From Amoebophrya sp. AT5.2 (taxonomy: Eukaryota > Sar > Dinophyceae > Syndiniales > Amoebophryaceae): a stretch of 24,006 nt of DNA. A program made the translations under genes and the position numbers. Below the pieces are notes generated by a model. It was not told the DNA's origin, did not search any database, and saw only the letters and a program-made list of their open reading frames with translations. Numbering within the stretch: position 1 is the stretch's first letter; every line of letters begins with the position of its first letter. Positions 1 to 9,668 of this stretch are shown here, piece after piece. The stretch covers positions 1-24,006 of the forward strand of contig RXOD01004330.1 of the NCBI GenBank assembly GCA_005223375.1. Reading direction: 5' to 3'.

Positions 1-78
1 CGGGGATCGCTGGTGCTAAAGAAAGTGGAGAAACTAAGCAGCGCCAAGCTGCGCCTCAGAGATGCGCCATTGATTTAG
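1..78 (+). CDS. Possible 3' end of a plus-strand gene (partial)
   Basis: The first 78 bases read without a stop in frame 1 and end in TAG at 76-78. They give 25 residues with a Lys/Leu-rich, protein-like character (LVLKKVEKLSSAKLRLRD). Frame 3 is also open, to a TAG at 84-86, so the frame is not certain. If real, this is the tail of a gene entering from the left and converging on the minus-strand genes, the only plus-strand gene in the window. The fragment is too short to assign a function, and it could be non-coding. Confidence 0.3.
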   Translation, partial: RGSLVLKKVEKLSSAKLRLRDAPLI

Positions 79-429
79 CTAGCTAGTAGATCGGTCTCTC
101 GCGGCTGTCGCGCCTCGTCGACCTGCCTCGGTGTTGGCTGAGTGAAGCTCGAAAGAGCTTTAGGGTAGGGCCGGCTATATGGGCAGCAATAAAAAAAGGG
201 GAAAGAGTTACAGTTTCTGCTTCATCTCGGCAACTATTTTATTTCATTTCCAGGCGTTTAGGTTTAAGTTTATAGGCCTCCCTATCCGGATGCGGATCCG
301 CTGTAATTATCGGACTTCGATTGCAAGAAATAAACCGAAACGGAAACGGTCACCCTCGCGCTCGCCGCGTCTGTCTTAGTAGCAGTTCAACTCTTTCTCT
401 TTGGCTTTAGCAGCAACCCCTGTCATTTG
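79..429. other. Intergenic region between convergent gene ends
   Basis: No convincing gene seen. A 66-codon plus-strand frame at 179-379 is Arg/Lys-rich at its end and has no recognisable domain; I treat it as chance. The stretch probably holds the 3' flanks of the plus-strand tail on the left and of the minus-strand gene ending at 430. Confidence 0.4.
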
Positions 430-1229
430 TCATAGGATGCACGTCGCCCGCGCGGCCAGCCGGATGTACATCTGAATGATGTCCGGAATCTCCTTCCCGC
501 TGCCAAACACCGCGCGCTTGCTATTCCTTGCCAGCGAATGCGCGCCGCCGATGACACTGTTATGAAAGCTTTGCCAACCATTTCCAACCGTACTAGTCCA
601 CCCGTGAGCGAGGATGCCCGATTGGTCGAGCAAATCCTCCCACATGACGTCCATCATCATGTCTTGGTACACGCGGTATGAAAGAAGGAGCGGCGTCCAC
701 CTGCTACTAGCCGCGCTGAGCCCGTGAGGACGAGGACTCGTCCGAAGATCTGGGAGTACGGTGTCCGCTCCAATCGTTTCAGGCCGGGGAAACAAGAGCG
801 TGGCTCGAACGGCTTGGGGGGATGTCGAAACGCGGAGAGCTACGCTGCAGCTACGGGACTTCTGAGCACAAGGACTTCTTAAAATCTTTTCATCGCTAGC
901 TCGCCACCCCAGCATGTTTGAATCAAAATCTTCTTCATCTTCTAAAAAAATCATTTATTAGAATGATGATCGATCTCTTCTCGATGTCGATCTCGAACAA
1001 GGACGGCTACAACTAGAGACAGCCGCAGCCAACATCTTCATCTGGAAAGTTTCAGCAGGAGCAGCTGAAGGTGGACGGTTCCTACGTCGCTCCCTTCGTC
1101 GAGCAATGGCTTGACGTCTAGGTCGCACAATTGCTCAATCGCCTCTTTGCTGGCAGCGCTGTTCATGATGTGTGGGGACACGGTGAAGTCCTTCGGGGCC
1201 GCCGTAAACAATGATCCACCTCGTTTCAT
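430..1229 (-). CDS. Small two-exon hypothetical protein
   Basis: Two minus-strand stretches look coding. The first starts at an ATG at 1229 and reads a mixed hydrophobic and acidic sequence (ASKEAIEQLCDLDVKPLLDE) to about 1086, where a possible GTAGGA donor sits. The second runs from about 941 to the TGA at 430-432. It follows a run of seven T and an AG, a good acceptor, and begins with an acidic patch (EDEEDFDSN). Its C-terminal part has Met/Trp-rich segments (DMMMDVMWEDLL) and a Gly/Ser-rich tail. The phases of the obvious donor and acceptor do not match, so the exact junction is unresolved and an additional or non-canonical splice site may be involved. Alternatively the second stretch is a single-exon gene starting at the ATG at 954. 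Family not recognised; total length would be about 210-220 residues. Confidence 0.5.
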
Positions 1230-1421
1230 TTTCAGCGAAGTGACGAGGAATCTTCATTTACTCATCTATCTTTGTTTTATGCAAAGAAAAAAAACATTTG
1301 TCTCATACTCGTGCTGCTCAGACTCGCCCCCGACCGACAAATCGATCATTCATACATGATCATAAAATAAATTAATTTAACGAGGGAAAAATACAATTTA
1401 AAAAATTAAAAGTAAAGCAGA
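1230..1421. other. Short AT-rich intergenic spacer
   Basis: This spacer separates the stop of the coiled-coil gene (1422) from the start of the small gene (1229). The part at about 1355-1420 is strongly AT-rich, unlike the GC-rich coding DNA around it. It probably holds the 3' end signals of one minus-strand gene and the 5' region of the next. Confidence 0.45.
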
Positions 1422-3665
1422 TCACATAGAAATACCACCCTGCTTGCTTCGAAGAGACTCCTTGATGTCGCTTTGAACTCGTTTCTTTGTCAGCTCCTGC
1501 TTCGTCTGCTCCTTACCGAGACCGAGATCGAGCTGCAACTCACTGCTGGCGGACGATGGGAATGACGGCGCGGCCGAAACCGATGGTGCCGATGACACAG
1601 AAGTCGCAGGTGGTTCTGCTGGTCGCGGTGCGCTGCGTGTTGTAGTGCTGTGCCCCGGTACAAGCAGATCTTTCGCTTTGTCCGTGTGGTCGTGGTCAAC
1701 ACCAACAGGAGCAGCGACACCATCTTTTTGTCCTTCGCCGAGCTGCTGCGCGGAGCTCCAATCCCATATGAAGAGACAAACAAACTACAAATGGTTTCAC
1801 GTGTAGCGCCTGAAAAATCGGGAGGTGGCCACTTTTCATTCAGAGGGCCGCACTGAAAACCCACACTCGAAACGCCGCAAGCCCTACCCACATTCGACAC
1901 GTCGCGAGTTGCGGTCGCTCCAGATTTTTTAGCGCACCCCTCCGTCGAAAGATTCAGCAAGTCAGGGGGAAATGCTTTTCCGGTTTGTTTCTGGAGCTCC
2001 GGGGAAGCATTGATTTTCCGGGACCCGCTGAAACCTTCGGAGGAGTGCGCTGAAAAAATCTGAGAGCATCCTCTGAATGAAAAGTGGGCACCTCGTGCAG
2101 AGTTTTCAGCGCTTCCCCCTGCGTCGAAAGTGGGCACCTCTCAATTTTTCAGGCGCCACACGTGTATACCTGTTGCAGTTTTTCGCTTCATATCCGCTGC
2201 AAACGAAGTCAACTGAGCAGTTTCACCGATCCCCTTGAGCGTGTCGAATGTGCTAGGTGGCGCTTGATAAGCTTCGCGGGAGTTATCTTCAGTAGGAGTA
2301 GACCCCTGCTCACCCTTACCACCCGACCCTCCACCCCCCGAAAACGGCCACCAGCCTCGTTGCGCTGGTTGCTGCGCTTGTTGCGGCGCTGGTTGCGGCG
2401 CTGGTTCAGGTTTCCGCTGTGCGCTTTCGCATCCCAGCGGGCGCGCAATGCGCTCCAGAAGCTGCTTCGCTTCTTTCACCCGGTCGGCGATCTCGTTCTT
2501 TTTGTACAGCGCTTCCGCAACGGCTTGGTTCGGCACGTACTTACCGGCGGCGTCGCGAGCGTTGTCCCGCTTACTGGCCCGCACCAACAGTTGGAGCACC
2601 GTTTCCGGTTCTTTTGCGGTTCCGGGATCCATACCCTGCGGCACTTCATTGTTCAGACCGAGGAGCTTGTTGATTTCACCGGTCATTTCGGCTGGGGATA
2701 CTGGTTTCGGTGGTGGCTTCTCTCTAGCTCGCACCCGCAGGATATTAATCTCCTTCGTCGAGGGGGGTAGGCCTGCGAGGGGGTCGGCCGCTTCCGCGAA
2801 GTGGTCGGCCCTCTGCATCTGCCGGTGCTCCTCTTCTTTTTCCAAAAGAGAGCTAGTGGTTGCGACCGCCTCCTCCAGCTCGTTCGTTTCCTCCGCGAGA
2901 TTCTGATTCTCGAAGTCGAGTTCTTGCACTCGGTGCGCTAGCAGTTCATTCTGCCTCCGCAGACTGTCCATGCGCTTCCGTAATGCCGCAAGCTCGTGGA
3001 GGTTTTTCTCATTTTCATCACCAAAGCGATCATTGGCCGGCGTGCTCGCTCCACCTCCTCCTCCTGCAACGATTAAAATGAAAATCTTGTAGTTGTTCGG
3101 TTCCGACAAGAACTAGAACTACTTACGTGCAACTACGTTGTGATGTGGATGAAGATTTTTCCATTTCTTCTCGACACAAAGTTAGAAACCGCAATACCGG
3201 TCTGCGCTGGTGCTGGCGGGTCTGGGCGGACCGGGCCTCCGTGCGTCGGATCGATTTCCGCGATCGGCCCACGCCCAACCGCCTCCAATACTTGCTGTTG
3301 GGCGGGTTGAGGTTCTTGACCCGAAGCGGTCGGGGCGGTTCTTTCCCCTTCTGCTACTTGGGCTTGGGCTTGGCGGGGCGCTCCCGCACTAGTTGTAGTA
3401 GCTGGAGCTTCGCGCCGCGATGCGCCCGCTTCTGCGGCCGCATCTGGAGCTGCAGCAGGGGCGACGTCCAAAGCTCCTGGTCCATCCGCTCCTGTTCGAA
3501 CATCCGCTGCCGCCGGCCGCGCGCTCGTCGTGACTTCCGGAATGAAGGGGGCGACTGCAGCCGACGCACATACGACGAGACGCAGTGAAAGTAGTGCTTG
3601 GCGTCCGGCTCGACGAGGTCCTCGACGACGTCGCCGAACCGATCGAAATGTGGTAGTCCCGCCAT
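1422..3665 (-). CDS. Multi-exon coiled-coil, low-complexity hypothetical protein
   Basis: The core exon, 3063-2170, is well supported. It follows a 63-nt intron (3126-3064) with a strong GTAAGT donor and TTGCAG acceptor. It encodes a heptad-like coiled coil (ELAALRKRMDSLRRQNELLA, then Leu/Glu-rich), a Lys/Pro-rich linker, an Ala/Gln/Pro stretch and a Gly-rich WWPF patch. It ends at an ACAG|GTATAC donor. The last exon ends at TGA 1424-1422 and reads an acidic, Ala/Ser/Pro-rich tail finishing KKRVQSDIKESLRSKQ. An acceptor at 1733 keeps the phase. The intron between them (2169-1733) contains a nested inverted-repeat element. The N-terminal part is uncertain: an ATG at 3665 opens a good frame (HFDRFGDVVEDLVEPDAKHY), but the frame joining it to the Ala/Pro-rich stretch at 3520-3190 changes, implying one or two further small introns (candidates 3573-3524 and 3189-3170). 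An ATG at 3717 in the other frame is an alternative start. Function not recognised. Confidence 0.7.
1798..2164. mobile_element. Nested inverted-repeat (foldback/MITE-like) element inside an intron
   Basis: The ends are inverted copies: 1798-1834 (CACGTGTAGCGCCTGAAAAA...) and the reverse complement of 2128-2164 (CACGTGTGGCGCCTGAAAAA...) differ at only about four of 37 positions. The left arm continues to 1846 and matches a second inverted copy at 2070-2095, so the right arm carries the AGGTG(C/G)CCACTTT block twice. A further inner inverted pair, 1921-1944 and 2038-2062, differs by one mismatch and one 1-nt gap. There is no internal reading frame of note, so the element would be non-autonomous. 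It starts 5 nt inside the donor of the last intron of the coiled-coil gene and makes up most of that intron. Intron-forming inverted-repeat elements (introners) are known from several protists. I see no clear target-site duplication. Confidence 0.8.
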
Positions 3666-4402
3666 GGATGAAAGAATGTTGCTGCTGCGGCACCAACGGA
3701 TTCAGATTATACTGCATAGCTTTTTTGTCAAAAATAAGAAAGTACTAGCTGCAGCTGCTTTTTTACGTACCTCTATCTCGGTCACCGGAACATAGTAACT
3801 AATAGTTGTAGAGGTATGTAGTTGATACTGATAGTACTAAAAACGCGCGCTAGACGCCGGCTGCTGGTGGTGGTTTTGGTGCCCTTCAGCGATCCTGATA
3901 CAACTACTAGCTGAAGTCAAGTGCTCCATACTCACGCGCTCCCTTTGCTTCTCTCTTTCGCGCCCGCCCCCAACTCGTCGTCGTCGATTTTGTCAAGCCG
4001 TGCGGTCACAAACACAATCATGTATGAATCTCTAAATACCATCAACTATAGGAAGGATCAAATGTTGCACCCGGCCCCGGCGGCCCGGAAGAGTGCGCGA
4101 CGGAAATGTCCGCGTACTGGTCCACATCCATGGGAGGACGCTCCCAGAGGCAGATGATCGAAGTGATATAAAGATTGAGTGTGAGAAGTCCGGGTGACAA
4201 TGAAAAGCATTTCGTAGTGTAAAATTCGAAATTCGTTTCCCCCGAATGCGAACAAAGTAAGAGGTGCATCTTTGGTCGATGGTCGTTGTCGTGTTCGTCT
4301 CTTTTCGCCGTGGAAGACGACGAGGGCGTCGCTTTATTCTCCTCTTTAATATGCCTGAGCTCGCGCTTTCGCTTAGGATCATGATCTGCGACATGTACTA
4401 CT
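3666..4402. other. Intergenic region
   Basis: This holds the 5' flank of the coiled-coil gene and the 3' flank of the zinc-knuckle gene. An imperfect inverted pair (ACGTACCTCTA at 3765-3775 and its partner at 3809-3819, one mismatch) could form a stem. A minus-strand frame at 4400-4260 reads a charged, protein-like sequence (DHDPKRKRELRHIKEENK), but I could not connect it to the neighbouring gene in phase. No promoter motif recognised. Confidence 0.4.
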
Positions 4403-5854
4403 TCATCGATTGGCCCCCCACCTTGCGCTGCACTCTCTTGCGATGTGGCCCGGCTGGCCGCACAGGTTGCATATTCGTTTGTCCCCGTGCAGACCTTTCT
4501 CCGCATCGCGAACCTTCATCCAAGCGTAGTGCTGCTTCGACCTTGCCGTCCGGAAGTCATCCAAATCGTCCATGGTCACCTTCTTGATCGCGGCAGGCTG
4601 CACCCCTGCTGCATCACGCTCCCGATCACGATCGCGGTCACCTCCTCCTGCAGCTGGTGCCGGGGGACACACGTTCGACGCACCACCACCGCCGCCTCCA
4701 GATGTTGTTGGGGGCGCGAACGCGAGCGTTTGCGGCGGAAACATCTGGACTGCACGCGGATCGCCCCGAACGAAAGTGCTCAGCACGTTGCCCTGGCCGG
4801 GCACGTAATGCGAAATGTTCGGGCAGTCCCGCGCGTAATGCCCCGGCTCCCCGCAGCGATGGCAGGTCATCTGCTGCGGACAGTTGCGCACCAAGTGGCC
4901 GCGCTGCCCGCACCGGTGACACGTGAGGTGCATGTTGGCATTGCTACCGTCGGCGGACGCTGGTTGTCCTCCTGCTCCGGAAAACTCTTGTTGCTCTTCT
5001 ACTGCGCGAGCCTCCTGCGTGAAACGGTCCCGGTCGCGCGCAACGCGGATTCGGTCCAGTTTCGCAGCAATCTTCTTCCCGATAGAAGGCGACGAGGAAT
5101 CGCCGTCGCGGTCTCGATCGTCACCATCGTGTCTTGACCCGGACGAACTCCGCGAAGAGCGGGAGCCGTCCTTCCGGCCGCGAGGACGGTCCCGGGACCG
5201 AGATCTGCTCCGGCTGCGACTCTTGTTGGCACTGCCCCGGTGGATTTTCGATCTTGATGGGAAGTTTCCGCCGGACGATGAAGACGTCCCTCCGCCCGCG
5301 GGAGGAATAGTTGCGCCTGTACCTCCACTCCCGGTACTCGCATTCCCTCTTTGAATTTCGTGGTCGCTGCTCTCCTCGTTTTCCTCCGCGGCCATCATTT
5401 CTTTGTCAATCCGAAACGGCATCCTCGTCCTTCCCTCGCGCATCTCGAACGCGAACTCCGCCTCCAGTTGTTGGTAGAAGTCCTTTCTGCACTTCCTCAC
5501 CAGCCGGTTGGAGCGATGCGATTTCGGGACGAGGTAGCCCGCTCCGTCACCGAAAAGCTCGACTTTGTAGTACACTCTGTGACCAATCGCAATCTGGTTC
5601 AGCAGTGAGGCGAGATAGCCAGCCGAGCACTTCTCCGGCATGATTGTGGAGCCCGCAGCGATCCGATCGCGATCGCCCCCTCCTGCTCCGCCAGGGCCTG
5701 GTAACAAGTCGAGGCACGTCCCGCAAAACCACTGCTGGACGTAGCCATCAACGGCGCCGTGGGAAACGGGGAAAGTCTTTTTGCAGTCGGAGCAAACGCG
5801 GATGGCTGGCGGCGCGGTCGAAGAGGTGGAGGGCGTCGAAGCAGACGAGGCCAT
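4403..5854 (-). CDS. RS-rich protein with N-terminal C4 finger and three CCHC zinc knuckles
   Basis: A single exon of 483 residues, ATG at 5854 in a good context (CCCCCCATGGCC), TGA at 4405-4403. Residues 21-47 hold two CxxC pairs (C21, C24, C44, C47), a likely zinc-binding C4 finger. A conserved-looking globular block follows (about 71-150, with HRVYYKVELFGDGAGYLVP). Residues 211-250 are an RS/RD repeat like that of SR splicing factors. Three classic CX2CX4HX4C knuckles lie at 312-325, 331-344 and 462-475. Knuckles of this type in CNBP/Gis2 and RSZ proteins bind single-stranded nucleic acid, so an RNA-binding role in splicing or mRNA handling is inferred. Gly-rich linkers separate the modules. 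The frame stays open for 150 codons upstream of the chosen ATG, with a further ATG at 6292, but that part looks like leader rather than protein. Confidence 0.9.
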   Translation of the reverse strand: MASSASTPSTSSTAPPAIRVCSDCKKTFPVSHGAVDGYVQQWFCGTCLDLLPGPGGAGGGDRDRIAAGSTIMPEKCSAGYLASLLNQIAIGHRVYYKVELFGDGAGYLVPKSHRSNRLVRKCRKDFYQQLEAEFAFEMREGRTRMPFRIDKEMMAAEENEESSDHEIQRGNASTGSGGTGATIPPAGGGTSSSSGGNFPSRSKIHRGSANKSRSRSRSRSRDRPRGRKDGSRSSRSSSGSRHDGDDRDRDGDSSSPSIGKKIAAKLDRIRVARDRDRFTQEARAVEEQQEFSGAGGQPASADGSNANMHLTCHRCGQRGHLVRNCPQQMTCHRCGEPGHYARDCPNISHYVPGQGNVLSTFVRGDPRAVQMFPPQTLAFAPPTTSGGGGGGASNVCPPAPAAGGGDRDRDRERDAAGVQPAAIKKVTMDDLDDFRTARSKQHYAWMKVRDAEKGLHGDKRICNLCGQPGHIARECSARWGANR

Positions 5855-6487
5855 GGGGGGCGAAAATAGTGAGCTAGTGCTAGTGCTGAAGCTGATTCTT
5901 CGATCACTGTACACGACAAACCACAGACCCAGAGCGGGAAACAAGAGAGACAATTGCCGCGCGTGCGTGAATATTTGTTCTACGAATTCTAGCCGCGCGT
6001 GCTTCCTGCTGAAGCTCTGTGGAAGTGCAACGAACGTTATCTGCATCGATCGGGCTACGAGGATCAGGCGGGATCGAGGTGTTGGTGCTGCGTCATGCGA
6101 AACAAAACCATGTGAGTTGTTCTTTGATAGCGCCGCAGCACGCCGGGCGTGCCCAGAAAGCTCCACGCAAGACCAAGATCGAACAATTATGCATTCACAG
6201 TGGCTACACCCGGTGCGCCCACTCCTCGTGAACCTGAACGTCTGGCGCCAGTTCAAATTAAGATCTCTTGCGCGATGAAATTGAAAATCCATGGGAACGA
6301 GCACGAGGACGGATGCAAACCTTCAACATCTCTCAAGATAGATCACTGATTCATAATAAGGATGTGTTAGTTCGCTTCCTCAGGACGGTACAGGTCTACC
6401 ATGTTTAAGAAAGAATCAAGTTAAGGAGCGCTCTCTTTACTTTCTGTTTATGTTTTACGTCACCACCAGGCGCAACTGCAAGTGGAC
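5855..6487. other. Intergenic region with open leader
   Basis: From 5855 to about 6304 the minus-strand frame of the zinc-knuckle gene is open without a stop. Its composition is Arg/Ser/Phe-mixed with no domain; I read it as 5' untranslated leader. The part from about 6305 to 6487 is more AT-rich and separates it from the stop of the next gene. No other gene seen. Confidence 0.45.
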
Positions 6488-9372
6488 TCACTGCTGCGAC
6501 GTTTTGGTTGTCGTGGTGGTTGTTGTCGTCGTCGTAACGCAGGTGCGTGTAGTCGTAGTCTCCAACTTATTCTGGTTTTCTCGCGCCGAATGGTTTGCTT
6601 CACCACCTTCTACTGCTTTTGCCGCGTTTTGCTCCAGCGCGGTTGCTTCAATGTTGCTCGTGTTCTTCCGTGTTGTTTCATCACGCTCAGCTTCTTGCAC
6701 CCGTCGAGTATCTACAGTGGCCGCTCCTCGTCCTTCAGGAGGTGCAGGAGGCGATGTGCCTTGTCGTAATGAAGCCGCTCCTGTCCTTGTCGCCCCCGAA
6801 GATGAACTACTCGACGAACTTGAGACCAAAGTAGCTGCACCCGCAGGAGCTGCACCTCCTTCTTCAGCTGCACGGTCTTCGTAGTGTTTGCAAATCCGGG
6901 TGATCAGGGCGTCCTTTTTCGTCGCTTTCGCGAGTGTCGCCGTCATTTGCAGAAGCGGCTGTGCGACCGCGATCACGTCCGTTTTCTTCTTCTCCATCAG
7001 CGTGGCGCGACGGTGGCCTGGAGACAAAGATAGCAAAGGGTCGCCGGCGTCAGCGTCGGCGTGGGCGTGCAGAGGTCGTGTTGTAGACCTGCTGCTCTCC
7101 TTGATGTGGTTGATGGGGTTTGTGTTTGTTCCCTGCCTCTCCCCGAAGCGGAATGCCGAGCCAGATTGGTTCTCCATTCCGCTGCGGCGGGGAGGTACGG
7201 ATGGAGGCGGGCTCGGTGTGCCGCTTACGCGCCCATTCTTTTCCTCACCTTGGTGGTCTGCTGGTCCTCCAGCCGCACCAGCCGAAATTTCATGTGACGC
7301 TTTCTTTGCAGTGGAGTGCTGCGCTTGGGGTTCCTGCTGCTGCTCGTCGCCGCAAGAAGATGGCGACCCAGCGGGCCGGACTTCCTCCACTCTTGCCGTC
7401 GGAGTTGCGCCCCTCCGCGCGCGACGCACCGGCGAGGATGACGAATCCCTGTCATGGCGCTGATGAACCTGGTTGTAGGCGTTGCTGAACTTGTTCTCGA
7501 TGTGCCTCCGATTTTCGCCAAACGCAAACGATAACGAACGGAGAACTTCGATTTACAATTAAAGATCGAAAGTAAAAAAGTTTGTTGCACAAAAAAATGT
7601 TTTACCTGTTTCTTTTCTCCTTCCGCCTTCATTTCGCTATCCATCAGCACGCTGCTGTCGCCACCATCATATTTTGAAGCATCATCTTCATCTTCATCGC
7701 CCATATTGTTGTTCTTGTCCTTCTTCAGGCGCAGGCCTACGCTAGCGTCGCCTGTTGCATGCTTGGTAACATCGTCGCCGCCAGCACCACAACTCCCTTG
7801 GTCGCTTTTCGGAGTTTTTCGGTGTTTAGCGGATTCGTCAAGCTCTTGACTTGCCGCGGCTTCACCCTGGTGCTCCATGCTTTGCCATACCGCCGCCCAG
7901 TCGACCAGATTCTGTTCCCGCTTGGCCTGCTTCATCTCCTCGCGCTTGCGTGCCCAGTGGTCTTGCACCTCCTGAAATCGCGCTGCAGCCGACTTCAACG
8001 GGACCCTTGCTTGTGATGCGTCGTCACTTTCATTTTTGTGGGTCGTCTTGCTCTTGTCAAGGACCGCTTTTTGTTGTTTGCCGACTTCATCATTTCCCCT
8101 ATAGTGTCGTGCAGCATGATGATGATCTGGAGGAGGTGTTGGTGGTGGTGGATCTGCATCATCTGGTAGTGCGTTCGAACTCGTCGTCGGCATCGGCTTC
8201 GAGCCTTGCATCAGGCCGAGATCGCGGAGGTCGGCCCTGCTCAAATTGGAGAAGTTGTTGAAAATAGGGGGCGAGGGAGAACTGGGAGATGGAGAATACA
8301 ACACGTTCGTTGCCATTCGCGCGTCCGAGATCTGATGCGCGTTCGCCGCGTCGCCAACTTCTCCGCGCCCGAGCAGCCAATCCTCAAGAGCTGTGTCGTC
8401 CAGCATCCCGGAACAAGTGTCCTGATCATGTCGAGGACCAGCAGTCTCGAGGCCCTTCTTCAGTTTATCTTCGCGCTTTCGCTCCAGTACGTGCGACAAC
8501 GCTGTAGAATCCACTGACTCGCCGTTTTGTTTTTCGCCACCTTGCTCAGGCTCACCGTGGTCGTTCTGGTGCTGGTCCGCATTCGTCGTCCTACTCTTAG
8601 CCGCTGCCGCCCCCTGGCCATGCAAATGCTCCACCTGCTGACCGTCCAAGTACGGACCACGATCCCATCCGTGTGCGTTTCTGTTTATTTCGTCCACGTC
8701 CGCAAGAGCAAGCTTGTTTTTTCTCAGTCCCGCCGCGGCGGCTCGCAACATCGTCGCCGCCTGCGAAGTCCCCCGCTCCGATCTGATTCGCTGCTCCACC
8801 TGCTGCCGCTCTTCCACGCAAGCGACACCCTCGTCGTCCCCACTACTGCGTTGCTGGCTCTCCTGGCACGTTTTCTGCCGCTTCGCTGGTGGTGGTGGTG
8901 GCACTGCGACTGCGCCTCCGCCAGACTCGGCCTCGTAGTTGCCGCAATCGACCTGGCCGCCATCAAGGGAGCCGGCAAGTCCAGGGGGCAATCGAGGCGC
9001 GTCAACATGAAGGCGCTTTGGTGGTGGTGGTGGCGGTCGCGGATTACCCTCCGAAGAAGTAGGCGGGAAAATGCCTGGCGGGGGAGGGGGTGGCGGTGGC
9101 GCCGCAACCTTTTTGCCGTAGTTGCTGCTGTTTTTAGGAGGAAGGGGAGCCGCTACGAACGCGGCAGGATTGGAATTTCTTGTGCTGCGCGGTGGCGGTG
9201 GGGGTGAGCGAGAGGTCGTGGCAGAACTGCTCCCCTGTGCACATACCTTTTCTTCAGCGTCGTAGTGCGCGTCGTCATCGTGCCCAACGTTGTCTTGATG
9301 CGTCATTTTGTTTTGTCTGTTTGCCTTTGCGGGGTGCATAATAAATTTGCCGCGTGACCACGAGGACGACAT
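6488..9372 (-). CDS. Proline-rich two-exon hypothetical protein
   Basis: Exon 1 runs from an ATG at 9372 to 7606 (589 codons) and ends at a CAG|GTAAAA donor. Exon 2 reads to TGA 6490-6488. An acceptor AG at 7490 joins them in phase, giving about 922 residues. The first quarter has four polyproline blocks (residues about 57-165), typical ligands of WW, SH3 or profilin domains, followed by a basic KRQK patch. Further on come charged helical segments (ARFQEVQDHWARKREEMKQA), an acidic patch before the intron, and, in exon 2, a possible helical domain (VAQPLLQMTATLAKATKKDA). Poly-Ser and poly-Thr runs close the protein. The exon 2 frame stays protein-like for about 20 codons upstream of the 7490 acceptor (SLSFAFGENRRHIENK), so the true boundary may lie further upstream and be non-canonical. 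In-frame ATGs at codons 12 and 23 are alternative starts. No family recognised. Confidence 0.8.
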
Positions 9373-9668
9373 CGATAACGACGACGCGCAGCTCTGCTTC
9401 TAAATAGGTCTATCAATAGAACAAGATCTTCATGGTCATGGCGGGGCTGAGGGTGGGAGGTACAACTAGAACAACCATTCTTGCGTGCTGGTGGTTGGGA
9501 CTTGGAGTTGGAATTTGATTTACGAAGTCGGCTGCGTCGTGATCTTTCGTCACACGATGTTGGAGAGTACGTGTTCCACAGGCGTCCGTCATGGAGAGAT
9601 TAAGATGGAGGAATGATCTAATCGTCATCTTCATAGTCATACCCCATCGACGATGCCATCGTCGTAAA
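9373..9668. other. Intergenic spacer
   Basis: This lies between the stop of the giant gene (9669) and the start of the proline-rich gene (9372). A 75-codon minus-strand frame at 9413-9640 has no protein-like features. It probably holds the 3' untranslated region of the giant gene and the upstream region of the next one. Confidence 0.4.

Noticed and set aside
2084..2906. Plus-strand frames at 2084-2770 and 2448-2906.
   Set aside because: They are opposite the well-supported coiled-coil exon and have shadow-type composition.
4042..4506. A minus-strand frame overlapping the 3' end of the zinc-knuckle gene, with a charged, protein-like stretch.
   Set aside because: The third zinc knuckle clearly uses the other frame up to its stop at 4403, and no GT-AG pair that I tried joins the two frames in phase. 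It may be 3' untranslated sequence.
6497..6540. A GTC/GTT/GTG-type triplet repeat near the end of the proline-rich gene.
   Set aside because: It encodes a poly-Thr run in the minus-strand frame and is an ordinary coding microsatellite.
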